Position numbers and translations under genes: made by a program. Positions 42,282 through 50,748 of a stretch of DNA of 64,000 bases are shown piece by piece. This DNA comes from Flavobacterium psychrophilum. GTDB taxonomy: Bacteria; Bacteroidota; Bacteroidia; Flavobacteriales; Flavobacteriaceae. Under the pieces are notes generated by a model. The model made no database searches. It was not told where the DNA came from and was given only the letters and a program-made list of their open reading frames with translations. The stretch is from positions 2,728,001 through 2,792,000 of the forward strand of contig CP012388.1 in the NCBI GenBank assembly GCA_001708385.1, given 5' to 3'. The stretch's first letter is position 1. Each line of letters opens with the position of its first letter.

Positions 42282-42429
42282 TTTTGTAATAGTTTACGTT
42301 CTGTTGAGTAAGCAATGGGTAAGTGGCGAATTATTTACGGCCTTATCCATTTAGATGCTAAACTAACCCTTCACCTCAGTGGGGCAACAACAACATTGTT
42401 TTTTAAATTCGATAATAAAAATGAACAGT

Positions 42430-42449
42430 ATTGGATAATAAAATCCAAT
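42430..42449 (-). terminator. Weak hairpin after rpsI
   Basis: Arms ATTGGAT/ATCCAAT (42430-42436 with 42443-42449) directly after the rpsI stop, with only a broken T-rich stretch afterwards. It may give partial termination or mRNA protection before rpsB. Confidence 0.45.
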
Positions 42450-42458
42450 AGTGACATA

Positions 42459-42845
42459 TTAACGTTTAGAGAACTGGAATCTTTTACGAGCTTTCTTCTG
42501 ACCGAATTTCTTACGCTCTACCATTCTAGGATCCCTTGTTAATAGGCCTTCTGGTTTAAGGATGCTTCTGTTTTCAGCATCAACTTCGCACATTGCGCGA
42601 GCGATTGCCATTCTTACAGCTTCTGCCTGTCCAGTTGAACCACCACCGTAAACATTTACTTTCACGTCAAAGTTTTCAGCAGTACCGGTTAAGGTTAAAG
42701 GCTGTAATACTTTGTACTGTAAAGTTGCAGTTGGGAAATAAGTTGCAAATTCTCTTTTGTTAACCGTGATTTTACCTGTTCCTTCAGAAAGGTAAATACG
42801 GGCAACAGCAGTTTTTCTCCTGCCGATTTTGTGAATTGTTGCCAT
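42459..42845 (-). CDS. rpsI: 30S ribosomal protein S9
   Basis: A 128-residue S9 with [12 protein letters not shown] near the start, [12 protein letters not shown] in the middle, and the basic end [12 protein letters not shown] that contacts P-site tRNA. It starts 3 bp after rplM, the universal L13-S9 pair. Confidence 0.97.
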   Translation of the reverse strand: MATIHKIGRRKTAVARIYLSEGTGKITVNKREFATYFPTATLQYKVLQPLTLTGTAENFDVKVNVYGGGSTGQAEAVRMAIARAMCEVDAENRSILKPEGLLTRDPRMVERKKFGQKKARKRFQFSKR

Positions 42846-42848
42846 TTT

Positions 42849-43304
42849 TTACTTTAAGTCGTTTAAATTAACGGTTTTAGGTGTCTGTGCATCATGTTTG
42901 TGCTCAGATCCTACATATACATTCAGGTTGCGGAAAAGTTCTGCGCCTAATTTGTTTTTAGGAAGCATACCTTTTACTGCTTTCTCTACTAAGATTGCAG
43001 GGTTTTTCGCCTGTAATACTTTAGCAGTTAAAATTCTCTGACCACCTGGGTAACCTGTGTGGCGGATGTACGTTTTTTCATCCAGTTTGTTACCTGTTAG
43101 GTTGATCTTTTCTGCATTGATAACAATTACGTTATCTCCACAGTCCACGTGCGGTGTGTAATTTGTTTTGTATTTACCTCTTAAAAGCATCGCAACTTTA
43201 GAAGCAAAACGGCCCAAATTATGACCTTCAGCGTCAACAACGATCCACTGTTTGTCAGCAGTCGCTTTGTTAGCTGAAACTGTCTTGTAGCTTAATGTGT
43301 TCAC
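42849..43304 (-). CDS. rplM: 50S ribosomal protein L13
   Basis: A 151-residue L13. Key blocks are W-I-V-V-D-A-E-G-H-N-L-G-R-F-A-S near 20-35, G-K-Y-K-T-N-Y-T-P-H-V-D-C-G-D near 44-58, and K-A-V-K-G-M-L-P-K-N-K-L-G near 108-120. It is the first gene of the leftward ribosomal group and has a strong promoter upstream. Confidence 0.97.
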   Translation of the reverse strand: MNTLSYKTVSANKATADKQWIVVDAEGHNLGRFASKVAMLLRGKYKTNYTPHVDCGDNVIVINAEKINLTGNKLDEKTYIRHTGYPGGQRILTAKVLQAKNPAILVEKAVKGMLPKNKLGAELFRNLNVYVGSEHKHDAQTPKTVNLNDLK

Positions 43305-43330
43305 AATAAATTATTTTAATTAAACATTCC

Positions 43331-43380
43331 ATCCCCAATAAAGGGGATGCAAAAGTACAATTATTTATTAGAAATTCAAA
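43331..43380 (-). promoter_or_regulatory. Promoter and palindrome before rplM
   Basis: On the minus strand TTTG (43380-43377), a 19-base spacer and TACTTTTG (43357-43350) match the consensus. Immediately downstream is the inverted repeat ATCCCC-N6-GGGGAT (43348-43331). The start point would fall near or within its first arm, so it may be a DNA site or a start-proximal RNA hairpin. Confidence 0.68.
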
Positions 43381-43534
43381 TAGATAGAAAAATTATTCTT
43401 TACAGGATAATTTTTTGAGTGTGAAGGCAGTAAAGATACTTCAATTAATTAATCGAAGCAATGTTTGGATATACTAATGTAGTAGTCTAAATCAATGTAA
43501 CTATGTTTAACGTTACTACTTATAAAAAACGTGC

Positions 43535-43903
43535 TTATTGGTTAGACTCCTTCCAGTCCCAGTAGGTTTCGTAAAATGTGTCATGCAGCATTTGTTCCGG
43601 CTCGTGGTTTTCATCGGTATCAACAAGGGTAACTCCAGTCCATTCACCCTGCGGATCGGTTACACCATCTATAACTGAAAAAATATTGAATACAACATCT
43701 GCCGCGGTATTAGCAATTATTTTTTTCAATGCGCTTTTTAGAACGTCATTGCTACTAAGTTTGTGCAATTCTTCTTTTTCCGCATCGTTAAGTTCGCTGC
43801 CGGGAGGATAAGTAATATCTTCTGATAATGTGCTACTGTAATCATTAATGCTATTGTGTATATCCAGCATTAGTGAATGTATGTTTTTGTCTGAAAGGGG
43901 CAT
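43535..43903 (-). CDS. Hypothetical cytoplasmic protein
   Basis: A 122-residue acidic protein without signal peptide. It is helical at first (H-S-L-M-L-D-I-H-N-S-I-N-D-Y), with a middle block N-D-A-E-K-E-E-L-H-K-L and a C-terminal half rich in Asp, Thr and Trp (W-T-G-V-T-L-V, Y-W-D-W-K). I recognise no family. The 231-bp gap to rplM contains only the rplM promoter region. It lies 31 bp downstream of the 43934 gene on the same strand, so the two may be cotranscribed. Confidence 0.6.
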   Translation of the reverse strand: MPLSDKNIHSLMLDIHNSINDYSSTLSEDITYPPGSELNDAEKEELHKLSSNDVLKSALKKIIANTAADVVFNIFSVIDGVTDPQGEWTGVTLVDTDENHEPEQMLHDTFYETYWDWKESNQ

Positions 43904-43933
43904 AATTATAAATTTCTATAAAAATAAATAAAC

Positions 43934-44458
43934 TTATCTAATGCTTTCAAAAAGCTCAATCTGTTTTGCGTTTTTGCCTACAAGATCGGGATCGGTATTT
44001 TTAAAAGAATCATCAATCCATAACGACATAATTAACTTGCCTCCCGACTTTATAAAAATGCGATACAGATTATCTTCTTTCGTTTTTTTGTTGCAGTTTA
44101 TAATATAATGTGACATTTCCAGATCTTTCACAAGATCGGTTAACATTAATGTCTGACTTTTGCTAAGTTCATTCTTTGTTTTATTTTCATAAAGAAAAGA
44201 CCTGCCTCCTTTTACATACACTCTTTTAAACGATTCGCTGAAAGTCTTTTTGTCTCTTTGCCTGTAGAGGTGTACTATATCAATAGTATTTGTGGAGTCG
44301 GCATTAAATTCCTTCATCTGTGCCATTATATCATAGTCAAGCCCGTTATAATGTGTGGATGACTCAATAGGAGATTTGGAGCAATTGTGGACTTGCGTAT
44401 AGGCACTATTGCAGTGTAATAATATAATGAATAGGATAGCCGCTCTTACTACGTACAT
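43934..44458 (-). CDS. Secreted protein of unknown function
   Basis: A 174-residue protein with a signal peptide (I-L-F-I-I-L-L-H-C-N-S-A-Y-T-Q). The mature part is rich in Lys, Asn and Ser, with V-Y-V-K-G-G-R-S-F-L-Y and L-Y-R-I-F-I-K-S-G-G-K-L-I-M-S-L-W strands. I recognise no family. Its codon and base use are more A/T-rich than the ribosomal genes nearby. Confidence 0.65.
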   Translation of the reverse strand: MYVVRAAILFIILLHCNSAYTQVHNCSKSPIESSTHYNGLDYDIMAQMKEFNADSTNTIDIVHLYRQRDKKTFSESFKRVYVKGGRSFLYENKTKNELSKSQTLMLTDLVKDLEMSHYIINCNKKTKEDNLYRIFIKSGGKLIMSLWIDDSFKNTDPDLVGKNAKQIELFESIR

Positions 44459-44503
44459 TTGGTAGAATAGATTTGTGCGGATAAAAGTAACTACTTTAAA
44501 AGA

Positions 44504-44971
44504 TTATTCCAATGGCCTTAGTGTATTACTATACGTGATAAGGAAAGGATTTTCTGCACTTGGGTCTTTCATCAGGTAGATGAATTTATGCTTCTGTGCT
44601 TCTTTCGCAGTAATCACAGCTTCTTTTTTGGTAAAACTGTCATATATCTTGGTGTCAACAGTATTGTCTATGCGAACCTGATCGGCAACGCCTGTTTTCA
44701 GATTAGAGAATGGGTAGCCGCTATATACTGTTTTATTGGAATTGGAAGCGGTTACTTTTTCGCCTTTAAAATTCTTGGTAAAGATTAATACAGAATACCC
44801 TGCACCTGTGGCTTTTAATTTTTTCAGCAAAGCTGTTTTTTCTTTATCACTAGCCGACCTGAAATCGTCTTTATATTGTACTTCGGGTTTTGCTGCGGTT
44901 TTGACTGTTTTTGATGTTGAGCACATCGTAAAAAGCAGTGCCGATAAAATTACTAAGGCTATCTTTTTCAT
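44504..44971 (-). CDS. Lipoprotein of unknown function
   Basis: A 155-residue lipoprotein (lipobox L-L-F-T-M-C, C17, then S-T-S-K). The mature part includes Y-S-V-L-I-F-T-K-N-F-K-G-E-K-V and A-K-E-A-Q-K-H-K-F-I-Y-L-M-K-D-P. It is small and mixed alpha/beta, with no recognised family. It lies 45 bp upstream of the 43934 gene on the same strand and may start that short run. Confidence 0.68.
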   Translation of the reverse strand: MKKIALVILSALLFTMCSTSKTVKTAAKPEVQYKDDFRSASDKEKTALLKKLKATGAGYSVLIFTKNFKGEKVTASNSNKTVYSGYPFSNLKTGVADQVRIDNTVDTKIYDSFTKKEAVITAKEAQKHKFIYLMKDPSAENPFLITYSNTLRPLE

Positions 44972-45050
44972 AAGTGTAGTTTAAATGGCGGATCATAAAT
45001 TTAGAACATACCCCAAACCCATCATATACCTTTAAGATATAAATAACAAA

Positions 45051-45080
45051 AAGGGCTTCCGTTTTAAAACGGAAGCCCTT
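45051..45080 (-). terminator. Terminator of the sus operon
   Basis: A 15-bp near-perfect stem (45051-45065 with 45066-45080) followed by T on the minus strand, 33 bp after the amylase stop. It ends the susC-susD-susE-amylase arm. Confidence 0.85.
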
Positions 45081-45112
45081 TACCAAATTCGAATATTTAT
45101 AACTAACTCAAC

Positions 45113-47974
45113 TTAATTTCGTATCAGCTTAAGCGTATTCTCACGGTTGTCGCTATCTGTTACTTTTACAAGATAGACACCTTTCGTGAGGCTGCTTACG
45201 TCAAACATGGTAAATGCTGCGCTGCCGCCAAACTTTTTTACAAGCTGCCCTGTAAGTGAATATATCGCTACTTTAGCTGTTGGGAGGTTAATAGTGAACA
45301 CATCTGATGTAGGGTTAGGGTATAAGGCCGCTTTTGCTATAGCCTGTTCGCCTGTTCCTAAAACTACAGTCTGGTTGCCATATATCTTAAATTCTCCCGG
45401 CTGTAAGGTAATAGCAGCTGTAGGGTTTGTAATTTCTATAACAGAATTGTCCATAAGATTATACCATGTTCCCGGATTTGGAAAGTTTGGTGCAACCTGC
45501 TGTGCTGTAACATCAAAGTTAGAAATAACCACTACACTGTTTAACGCTGTTGGCGCAAGAGAAGTATCTGTAATATATACTTTTGGTGTAAGGGTGTTTG
45601 CAGAAGCCATTGTATAGTTTCCTTCAAAAACAGCTTCGTCTTTTTTAAGCTGTATCATCCTTTTCCAGTCGTAATAAAGTTTTTCCCTTTGTACGTTGGT
45701 TAGCCAGTTATTAGCCCATTGTGGCTGAGGCTTGGTATCCAGTTTACAGTCACCATCTGTACCGCCTTCAGGATTTACAGATCCATTATTGCAGGTAAAG
45801 ATGGAAAGATCCCATCCAAGTTCTCCAAAGTGCCATATCATTTTAGGACCCGGTACCATAAAGAAAACCGCTCCCTGTGCGCTCATTCTTGAAAGTGCTA
45901 CATTAAGGTCTTTTATATTGTGCGCAGTATTAGCAGAGTTACCATACTGAAGATTTTTAAACATTAATCTTTCCTCATCATGGCTTTCCGCATAACCTAC
46001 AACTCTTTTTCCTAAAAATCCGGTGTGAGCATTGTGGCCTACGCGTGCAATATTAGAATCATCAGAGTATCCCATTGTAAGCTGGTTGTATCCCTGAGTG
46101 GTTTTTCCCCAAAGCATTATGCCTTTCCCTTCATCAAACCTGTAGTTAGCCCATTCTTTTTCTTCTGCATCGCCGCCTAAATGTTCAAAAATAGTATAGT
46201 GTGTAGGGTCTAGGCTCCATGAGTAATCTGCATATTCTTTAAGTACATCAACCCTGTCCTGCTGAAAAGCATTGGTGCATCCTTCGTCAGCTGCCGAACA
46301 GTTCTGTGTAAAACCTTTAGTTAGATCCCAACGAAAACCATCGATATGGTATTCTTCAATCCAGTGCTTAACTACCCTTTTTACATAGTTTTTAGTTCTT
46401 GGCTGCTGATGGTTAAAGTCATTACCTACATTATAGCTATGTTTAGCCACTTCGTTAAAGTAAGGGCTTTCACTGCTTGGCCCGCCCCATCCGTCGCCAT
46501 CGGGGTCATTCATCCACATGCGTACTAGCGGATTACGGTCAAAAGCATGGTTAAGAGCTACGTCTAGAATAACAGCAATGCCATTTTGGTGGCAAAGATC
46601 TATCAGTTCTTTTAGCTTGTCAGATGGTCCGTAGAATTTATCATTAGCCATGTGAAAAGAGGTATTGTATCCCCAACTTTCGTTGCCTTCAAATTCCATC
46701 ACGGGCATAAGCTCTAATGCGTTTATGCCAAGTGTTGTAAAATAATCTATTTTATCTATAAGATCCTGATAGGTTCTGTTAGCATCAAAGTCTCTAACTA
46801 AAGCCTCATAAATAACAAGGCCTTCTTTCTTAGGCTTTTCAAAATTTTCAACCTGCCAGTCATAAGCAGTTTGCCCTGTTTGTAGCACAGTAACTTCTCT
46901 TTCCTGTCCTACAGGAAATGCCGGAAGGTTAGGGTAGCGGTCTGCCGATATTCCCGGGTCATCAAATTGCGAAAGTACAAGGGTAGAATAAGGGTCTGCT
47001 GTTTTTACAATAGATGGCGAACCTGCAAGAGGTGTCTGGTCCACCACCCAATACTGGTAGCTGTATGCTTCACCCGATGTAAGACCTGTAAGGTCTAACC
47101 AGAATTTTTGGTTTACCGGGTCTTTTTTCATGGCATGTGCCGCTAACGGCTGCCAGTTGTTAAAGCTTCCTGCAACATATACAAAATCTTTACCCGGGGC
47201 ATCAAGCACAAGGGTTGCTTTTGTAGCATCGGCAGTATTGTAGTTAATACCGTCTTCAAGACCCGCCGGCATAGCTGCCGAAACTGTAGCCGGGTTAACA
47301 ATTACGGTAAACTTTTTAACTACAACATCTGTTCCCTGAGTAACGGTTAGCTCGTAGTTTTGGTTTGAAGTAATATTGGTATGGTTAAAAGCATAACTTG
47401 CTGTAGCAGCATTACTGTTAATAACCGTTCCGTTAGATTTTAAGCTGTAGTTTGCATTACCACCTGTATTAGATGCTGTAATGTTCAGGTTTCCGCCCGA
47501 AGTTAGCAGGGTAGTGCTGTTTTGGGCAGGAGTATTTAAAGTAACCTGAAAACTACCTACGTTAATTTCAATATCCTGAGATTTTTTATCGCCTGCACCA
47601 TCTTTGGCTTTTACAAGAAACCCAAATCTGCCTATTCCTGTTCTGTTGTAAAACGTAGAAGGTACGAAGGTTAGCGTATACGTGTCGCTACCTGGGTTGT
47701 AGGTAAATTTATTGGCTTCGTTAGAGCTGTTCCATGTTCCATTGGTCGGGCAATCCAGACTGTTGTTGTAGTTAATGTCATACGACCATCCCCAATAATA
47801 CAGTGCATTATTGGTTACTCCCCAGGTAGCTTCGTTTATACTGCTGCCATTTACGGTAACGGTAATCGAGGTAGTTTCCTCGAAGGTTGTTGGGGCAACA
47901 CTGTAGGTTACATTTTGCTGTTGTGCAAATGTGGTAAACCCTAACAATAAAAATAACAATGTAATTTTTTTCAT
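45113..47974 (-). CDS. Secreted GH13 alpha-amylase with T9SS sorting domain
   Basis: A 953-residue protein from the ATG at 47974, with a signal peptide ending T-F-A-Q. The layout is an N-terminal beta-sandwich at about 20-250, a CBM48/E-set domain around F-V-Y-V-A-G-S-F-N-N-W near 260-345, and a GH13 barrel at about 370-790. The barrel shows D-V-A-L-N-H, G-F-R-W-D-L (nucleophile), T-I-F-E-H-L-G (acid/base) and E-S-H-D-E-E-R. The last ~75 residues (from L-Y-P-N-P-T-S-D-V-F) are a type IX secretion type A sorting domain. It should act outside the cell or on its surface, cutting starch for SusCD. It is the last gene of the leftward arm. Confidence 0.93.
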   Translation of the reverse strand: MKKITLLFLLLGFTTFAQQQNVTYSVAPTTFEETTSITVTVNGSSINEATWGVTNNALYYWGWSYDINYNNSLDCPTNGTWNSSNEANKFTYNPGSDTYTLTFVPSTFYNRTGIGRFGFLVKAKDGAGDKKSQDIEINVGSFQVTLNTPAQNSTTLLTSGGNLNITASNTGGNANYSLKSNGTVINSNAATASYAFNHTNITSNQNYELTVTQGTDVVVKKFTVIVNPATVSAAMPAGLEDGINYNTADATKATLVLDAPGKDFVYVAGSFNNWQPLAAHAMKKDPVNQKFWLDLTGLTSGEAYSYQYWVVDQTPLAGSPSIVKTADPYSTLVLSQFDDPGISADRYPNLPAFPVGQEREVTVLQTGQTAYDWQVENFEKPKKEGLVIYEALVRDFDANRTYQDLIDKIDYFTTLGINALELMPVMEFEGNESWGYNTSFHMANDKFYGPSDKLKELIDLCHQNGIAVILDVALNHAFDRNPLVRMWMNDPDGDGWGGPSSESPYFNEVAKHSYNVGNDFNHQQPRTKNYVKRVVKHWIEEYHIDGFRWDLTKGFTQNCSAADEGCTNAFQQDRVDVLKEYADYSWSLDPTHYTIFEHLGGDAEEKEWANYRFDEGKGIMLWGKTTQGYNQLTMGYSDDSNIARVGHNAHTGFLGKRVVGYAESHDEERLMFKNLQYGNSANTAHNIKDLNVALSRMSAQGAVFFMVPGPKMIWHFGELGWDLSIFTCNNGSVNPEGGTDGDCKLDTKPQPQWANNWLTNVQREKLYYDWKRMIQLKKDEAVFEGNYTMASANTLTPKVYITDTSLAPTALNSVVVISNFDVTAQQVAPNFPNPGTWYNLMDNSVIEITNPTAAITLQPGEFKIYGNQTVVLGTGEQAIAKAALYPNPTSDVFTINLPTAKVAIYSLTGQLVKKFGGSAAFTMFDVSSLTKGVYLVKVTDSDNRENTLKLIRN

Positions 47975-48031
47975 AATGTTGAATAATAAAGGGGTTGTAT
48001 AATTATACAACCCCTTTTAAAATTTATACTA

Positions 48032-49114
48032 TTATTGAGCAGTCAATGTATAAGTGTAATTTCTAGGATTACTTAGGTTTAACTGAATTTTATAAGTTCC
48101 TGCAGTAGTAACCTTAATATTAGTTCCATCATTGAAATCAAGTACTCCGTCTCCTCCGGCATCTCCATAGTTTATAGCCCAGTCATCATTAGCTCTGAAT
48201 TTTAGTTCGCCGGCACTCAACGCTAAAGTTACTGACCAAACCTTGGTTGTAGCATCATACGTCATATCATGGTCCATCACTCCGTTATCCGGCCATCCGT
48301 TAGGTGTAGACGATCCTGTAACCCCCCATTTTGTAGCAGTAAGGCTGTAAGTAAGCGTAGCAGTATTTGCTTTTACAAGATAATATCCTGCATCTGCAAT
48401 AAGGTTACCTCCTGTTGTCGTAAGTGTACCTGCTGTTGCTCCTGCTCCGTAGTTGGTTCCATCCCAATTGTCCTGAGAGCTAAATTTAAATCCGTTATCA
48501 GGGTTTGTAATGCTGTTGGCAATATAAACATATCCTTCAAAGTTAGTGTCGCCAAATTCTGTAGCGCTTAACTGTGGGGCTGTAGCGTGTGAAAAATCAT
48601 TTCCGTAGCCACTTGTCGACTGGAATCCGCCTGGCATCCATAATAGTGGAATTGCTGTACTAAATGGAGTAACGATCATTTCAACAGCATTACTATAAAG
48701 TACCTGAGAGCCTACGTAAGCTTTAATCCTTACTTCAAAGTTTGCAGATTCAAATGGAGTTGCACCAAGAACCTGAATTGCAGAGTTTAATACATTAACC
48801 GAAGCAGCAAATTGTGTTACATTGTTTGTTGTACCTACAACAGATGGAGTATCAAACTCATCACCGGCCATATCAATTTCTATATCATAATTTGCGGTAA
48901 TTCCTTCGCCAAAATTAGCAGCAGACCAAACAAATCGTTCGGCAAGAATATCAAGAGTTTCAGGGTTAAGTACGTACACATTTCCTTCTTCAGGTGCCTG
49001 TAGCATCGGGGCATCGTTACCCTGAACTACAGGTCTGTCTTCAACGTCGTCTATATTACACGATACTGCAAATAATGCAAGCATCGCCATCATTGTATTT
49101 TTTAGTGTTTTCAT
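48032..49114 (-). CDS. susE: SusE/SusF-type starch-binding lipoprotein
   Basis: A 360-residue lipoprotein (lipobox F-A-V-S-C, C19). The N-terminal ~130 residues match the SusE Ig-like domain (A-P-M-L-Q-A-P-E-E-G near 36, then F-V-W-S-A-A-N-F-G). Two carbohydrate-binding modules of about 100 residues follow, with Trp-rich loops such as P-L-L-W-M-P-G-G-F and K-W-G-V-T-G-S-S-T-P-N-G-W-P-D. It binds starch on the outer leaflet and works with SusC, SusD and the amylase encoded on either side. Confidence 0.9.
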   Translation of the reverse strand: MKTLKNTMMAMLALFAVSCNIDDVEDRPVVQGNDAPMLQAPEEGNVYVLNPETLDILAERFVWSAANFGEGITANYDIEIDMAGDEFDTPSVVGTTNNVTQFAASVNVLNSAIQVLGATPFESANFEVRIKAYVGSQVLYSNAVEMIVTPFSTAIPLLWMPGGFQSTSGYGNDFSHATAPQLSATEFGDTNFEGYVYIANSITNPDNGFKFSSQDNWDGTNYGAGATAGTLTTTGGNLIADAGYYLVKANTATLTYSLTATKWGVTGSSTPNGWPDNGVMDHDMTYDATTKVWSVTLALSAGELKFRANDDWAINYGDAGGDGVLDFNDGTNIKVTTAGTYKIQLNLSNPRNYTYTLTAQ

Positions 49115-49136
49115 GTTCTTGTTGTTAGTGTTTGGA

Positions 49137-50741
49137 TTAGTAACCAGAGTTTTGTGTTAAAAGTGGATTAGCTGCCAATGCATTAGATGGTATTGGGTAT
49201 ACATTTCTAAAACTAGGGGTAGGGCTACCGTTTGGAGTGTTTCCTTTCCATGGCCAGATATAAGACCCTCCTGTGAATTTGCCGAAGCGGATAAGATCTG
49301 TTCTTCTGTGTCCTTCCCAATGTAATTCGCGAGCTCTTTCATCCAGTATAAAGTTTAAGTCGTAAGAATTAACATTCCCGCTATTGCTTCCATAAGCCCT
49401 TTCACGAAGTGCGTTTATATATTCTAAACCCAAGGCTGTGTCGCCACCTGCCCTAAGTGCACATTCTGCATACATTAAGTATGCGTCTGCAAGCCTGAAC
49501 ATAGGGAAATCTGTATCTACAAAATCCCCTGATGAATCTGAACCCTGAGTTCCGTTAACGTCGACATTTTTAAATTTCTTTACAGCATATCCGTCCGCGA
49601 AATCTCCAACATTTGTAATGACAAGAGACTGCCCGGCTGTGTGGAAATTAGATCTCTGATCGGGTGTTCCGGTATTGAATTTGCTTACAAAAGCAGATGT
49701 TGTGCGTATACCTCCCCAGCCACCATTAATACCAAATTCAGCTGAAGACATAGAACCTCCGACAGGTGCATGAACAAGGAATGTTGTACCACCGTATGTT
49801 TTAGTGTTAAGTCCGTCAAAAGCAACAGCAAATATTACCTCATTTTGAGAACCATTTCTGTCATTATCTGCAATAAATAATTGCCTGTAATCTGCATGTA
49901 GCGCATATCCGGAATTAATTACTTTTGTTAATACAGGTAATGCATCGGCATATTTTTCTGTACCTATATATACCTTAGCATTCATGTATAATTTTGCTTT
50001 TAGCATCCATGCGCCAACCTGATCTACACGAGGATATTCGTTTTCTTTAGGTGCTTTAAGCAGTGGGTCTATAGCAGTAAGTTCTGCATCTACAAATTCA
50101 AAAATCTGTTGTGGAGTAGCTTGTTCCGGCAGAAAATAATTTGTTGGAGACTCTTCGGTAACAAGACCAACTCTTCCACCAAAAAGATCAAGGAAATGCC
50201 AGTAGCTAAGGGCTCTTAAGAAGCGTGCTTCTGCTCTGTATGTTGCAATACTTGTTCTTAGATCACCCGATACGCCTCTGCTGTCCAATTTTTCATCTGT
50301 AGTCTGGCGAAGGTATTCGTTACAGTTTTTTATCTGGAAATCCAGACGGCTAAATGTAGCGTTTACAAATACATCACTGGCTGTCCACGTCTGGGAATGA
50401 AAATCCTGTATCGTCTGGTCATTCCAGCCTATAATAGCTTCATCAGTAGAAAGTTCGTTCATCAGCCATAGACCCCTTATATATTGACTTGCTCCCTCAT
50501 CAATACCGGAAATATCAGGGGTACCCGCAGGGCCGTTTTGCCCCGTGGTAGCAAGTCCTGCGTATAATTTTGCAAGGGTCTGCTTATATGCTGCAGGATT
50601 GCTATACAGCTCCTCGACAGATGGGTTACCTGCATTCGCCGGGTTTGACTGATCAAGATCATCAGTACATGAGGTTAGGAAAAGTGCTAAAAAAAGCATT
50701 CCTATCCCGGTTAATTTCAGATTAAATTTTTTCATGTTCAT
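49137..50741 (-). CDS. susD: SusD/RagB-type outer-membrane glycan-binding lipoprotein
   Basis: A 534-residue lipoprotein. The lipobox is L-F-L-T-S-C (C25 or C23 depending on the start; two Met codons are in frame). The TPR-like helical body shows A-R-F-L-R-A-L-S-Y-W-H-F-L-D-L-F-G-G near 172-189 and the late R-A-R-E-L-H-W-E-G-H-R-R-T-D-L-I-R-F-G typical of SusD. It forms the lid over the SusC channel and hands over maltodextrins. It starts 8 bp after susC. Confidence 0.96.
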   Translation of the reverse strand: MNMKKFNLKLTGIGMLFLALFLTSCTDDLDQSNPANAGNPSVEELYSNPAAYKQTLAKLYAGLATTGQNGPAGTPDISGIDEGASQYIRGLWLMNELSTDEAIIGWNDQTIQDFHSQTWTASDVFVNATFSRLDFQIKNCNEYLRQTTDEKLDSRGVSGDLRTSIATYRAEARFLRALSYWHFLDLFGGRVGLVTEESPTNYFLPEQATPQQIFEFVDAELTAIDPLLKAPKENEYPRVDQVGAWMLKAKLYMNAKVYIGTEKYADALPVLTKVINSGYALHADYRQLFIADNDRNGSQNEVIFAVAFDGLNTKTYGGTTFLVHAPVGGSMSSAEFGINGGWGGIRTTSAFVSKFNTGTPDQRSNFHTAGQSLVITNVGDFADGYAVKKFKNVDVNGTQGSDSSGDFVDTDFPMFRLADAYLMYAECALRAGGDTALGLEYINALRERAYGSNSGNVNSYDLNFILDERARELHWEGHRRTDLIRFGKFTGGSYIWPWKGNTPNGSPTPSFRNVYPIPSNALAANPLLTQNSGY

Positions 50742-50748
50742 AATCTTT

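Noticed and set aside
42315..42542. Small frame between rpsB and rpsI on the plus strand
   Set aside because: It overlaps the end of rpsI in antisense and shows no conserved motif. The gap fits a ribosomal leader better.
43331..43348. rplM-proximal inverted repeat as a definite ribosomal leader
   Set aside because: The predicted start of transcription would cut into its first arm, so an RNA hairpin is uncertain. It is kept only as a regulatory note.
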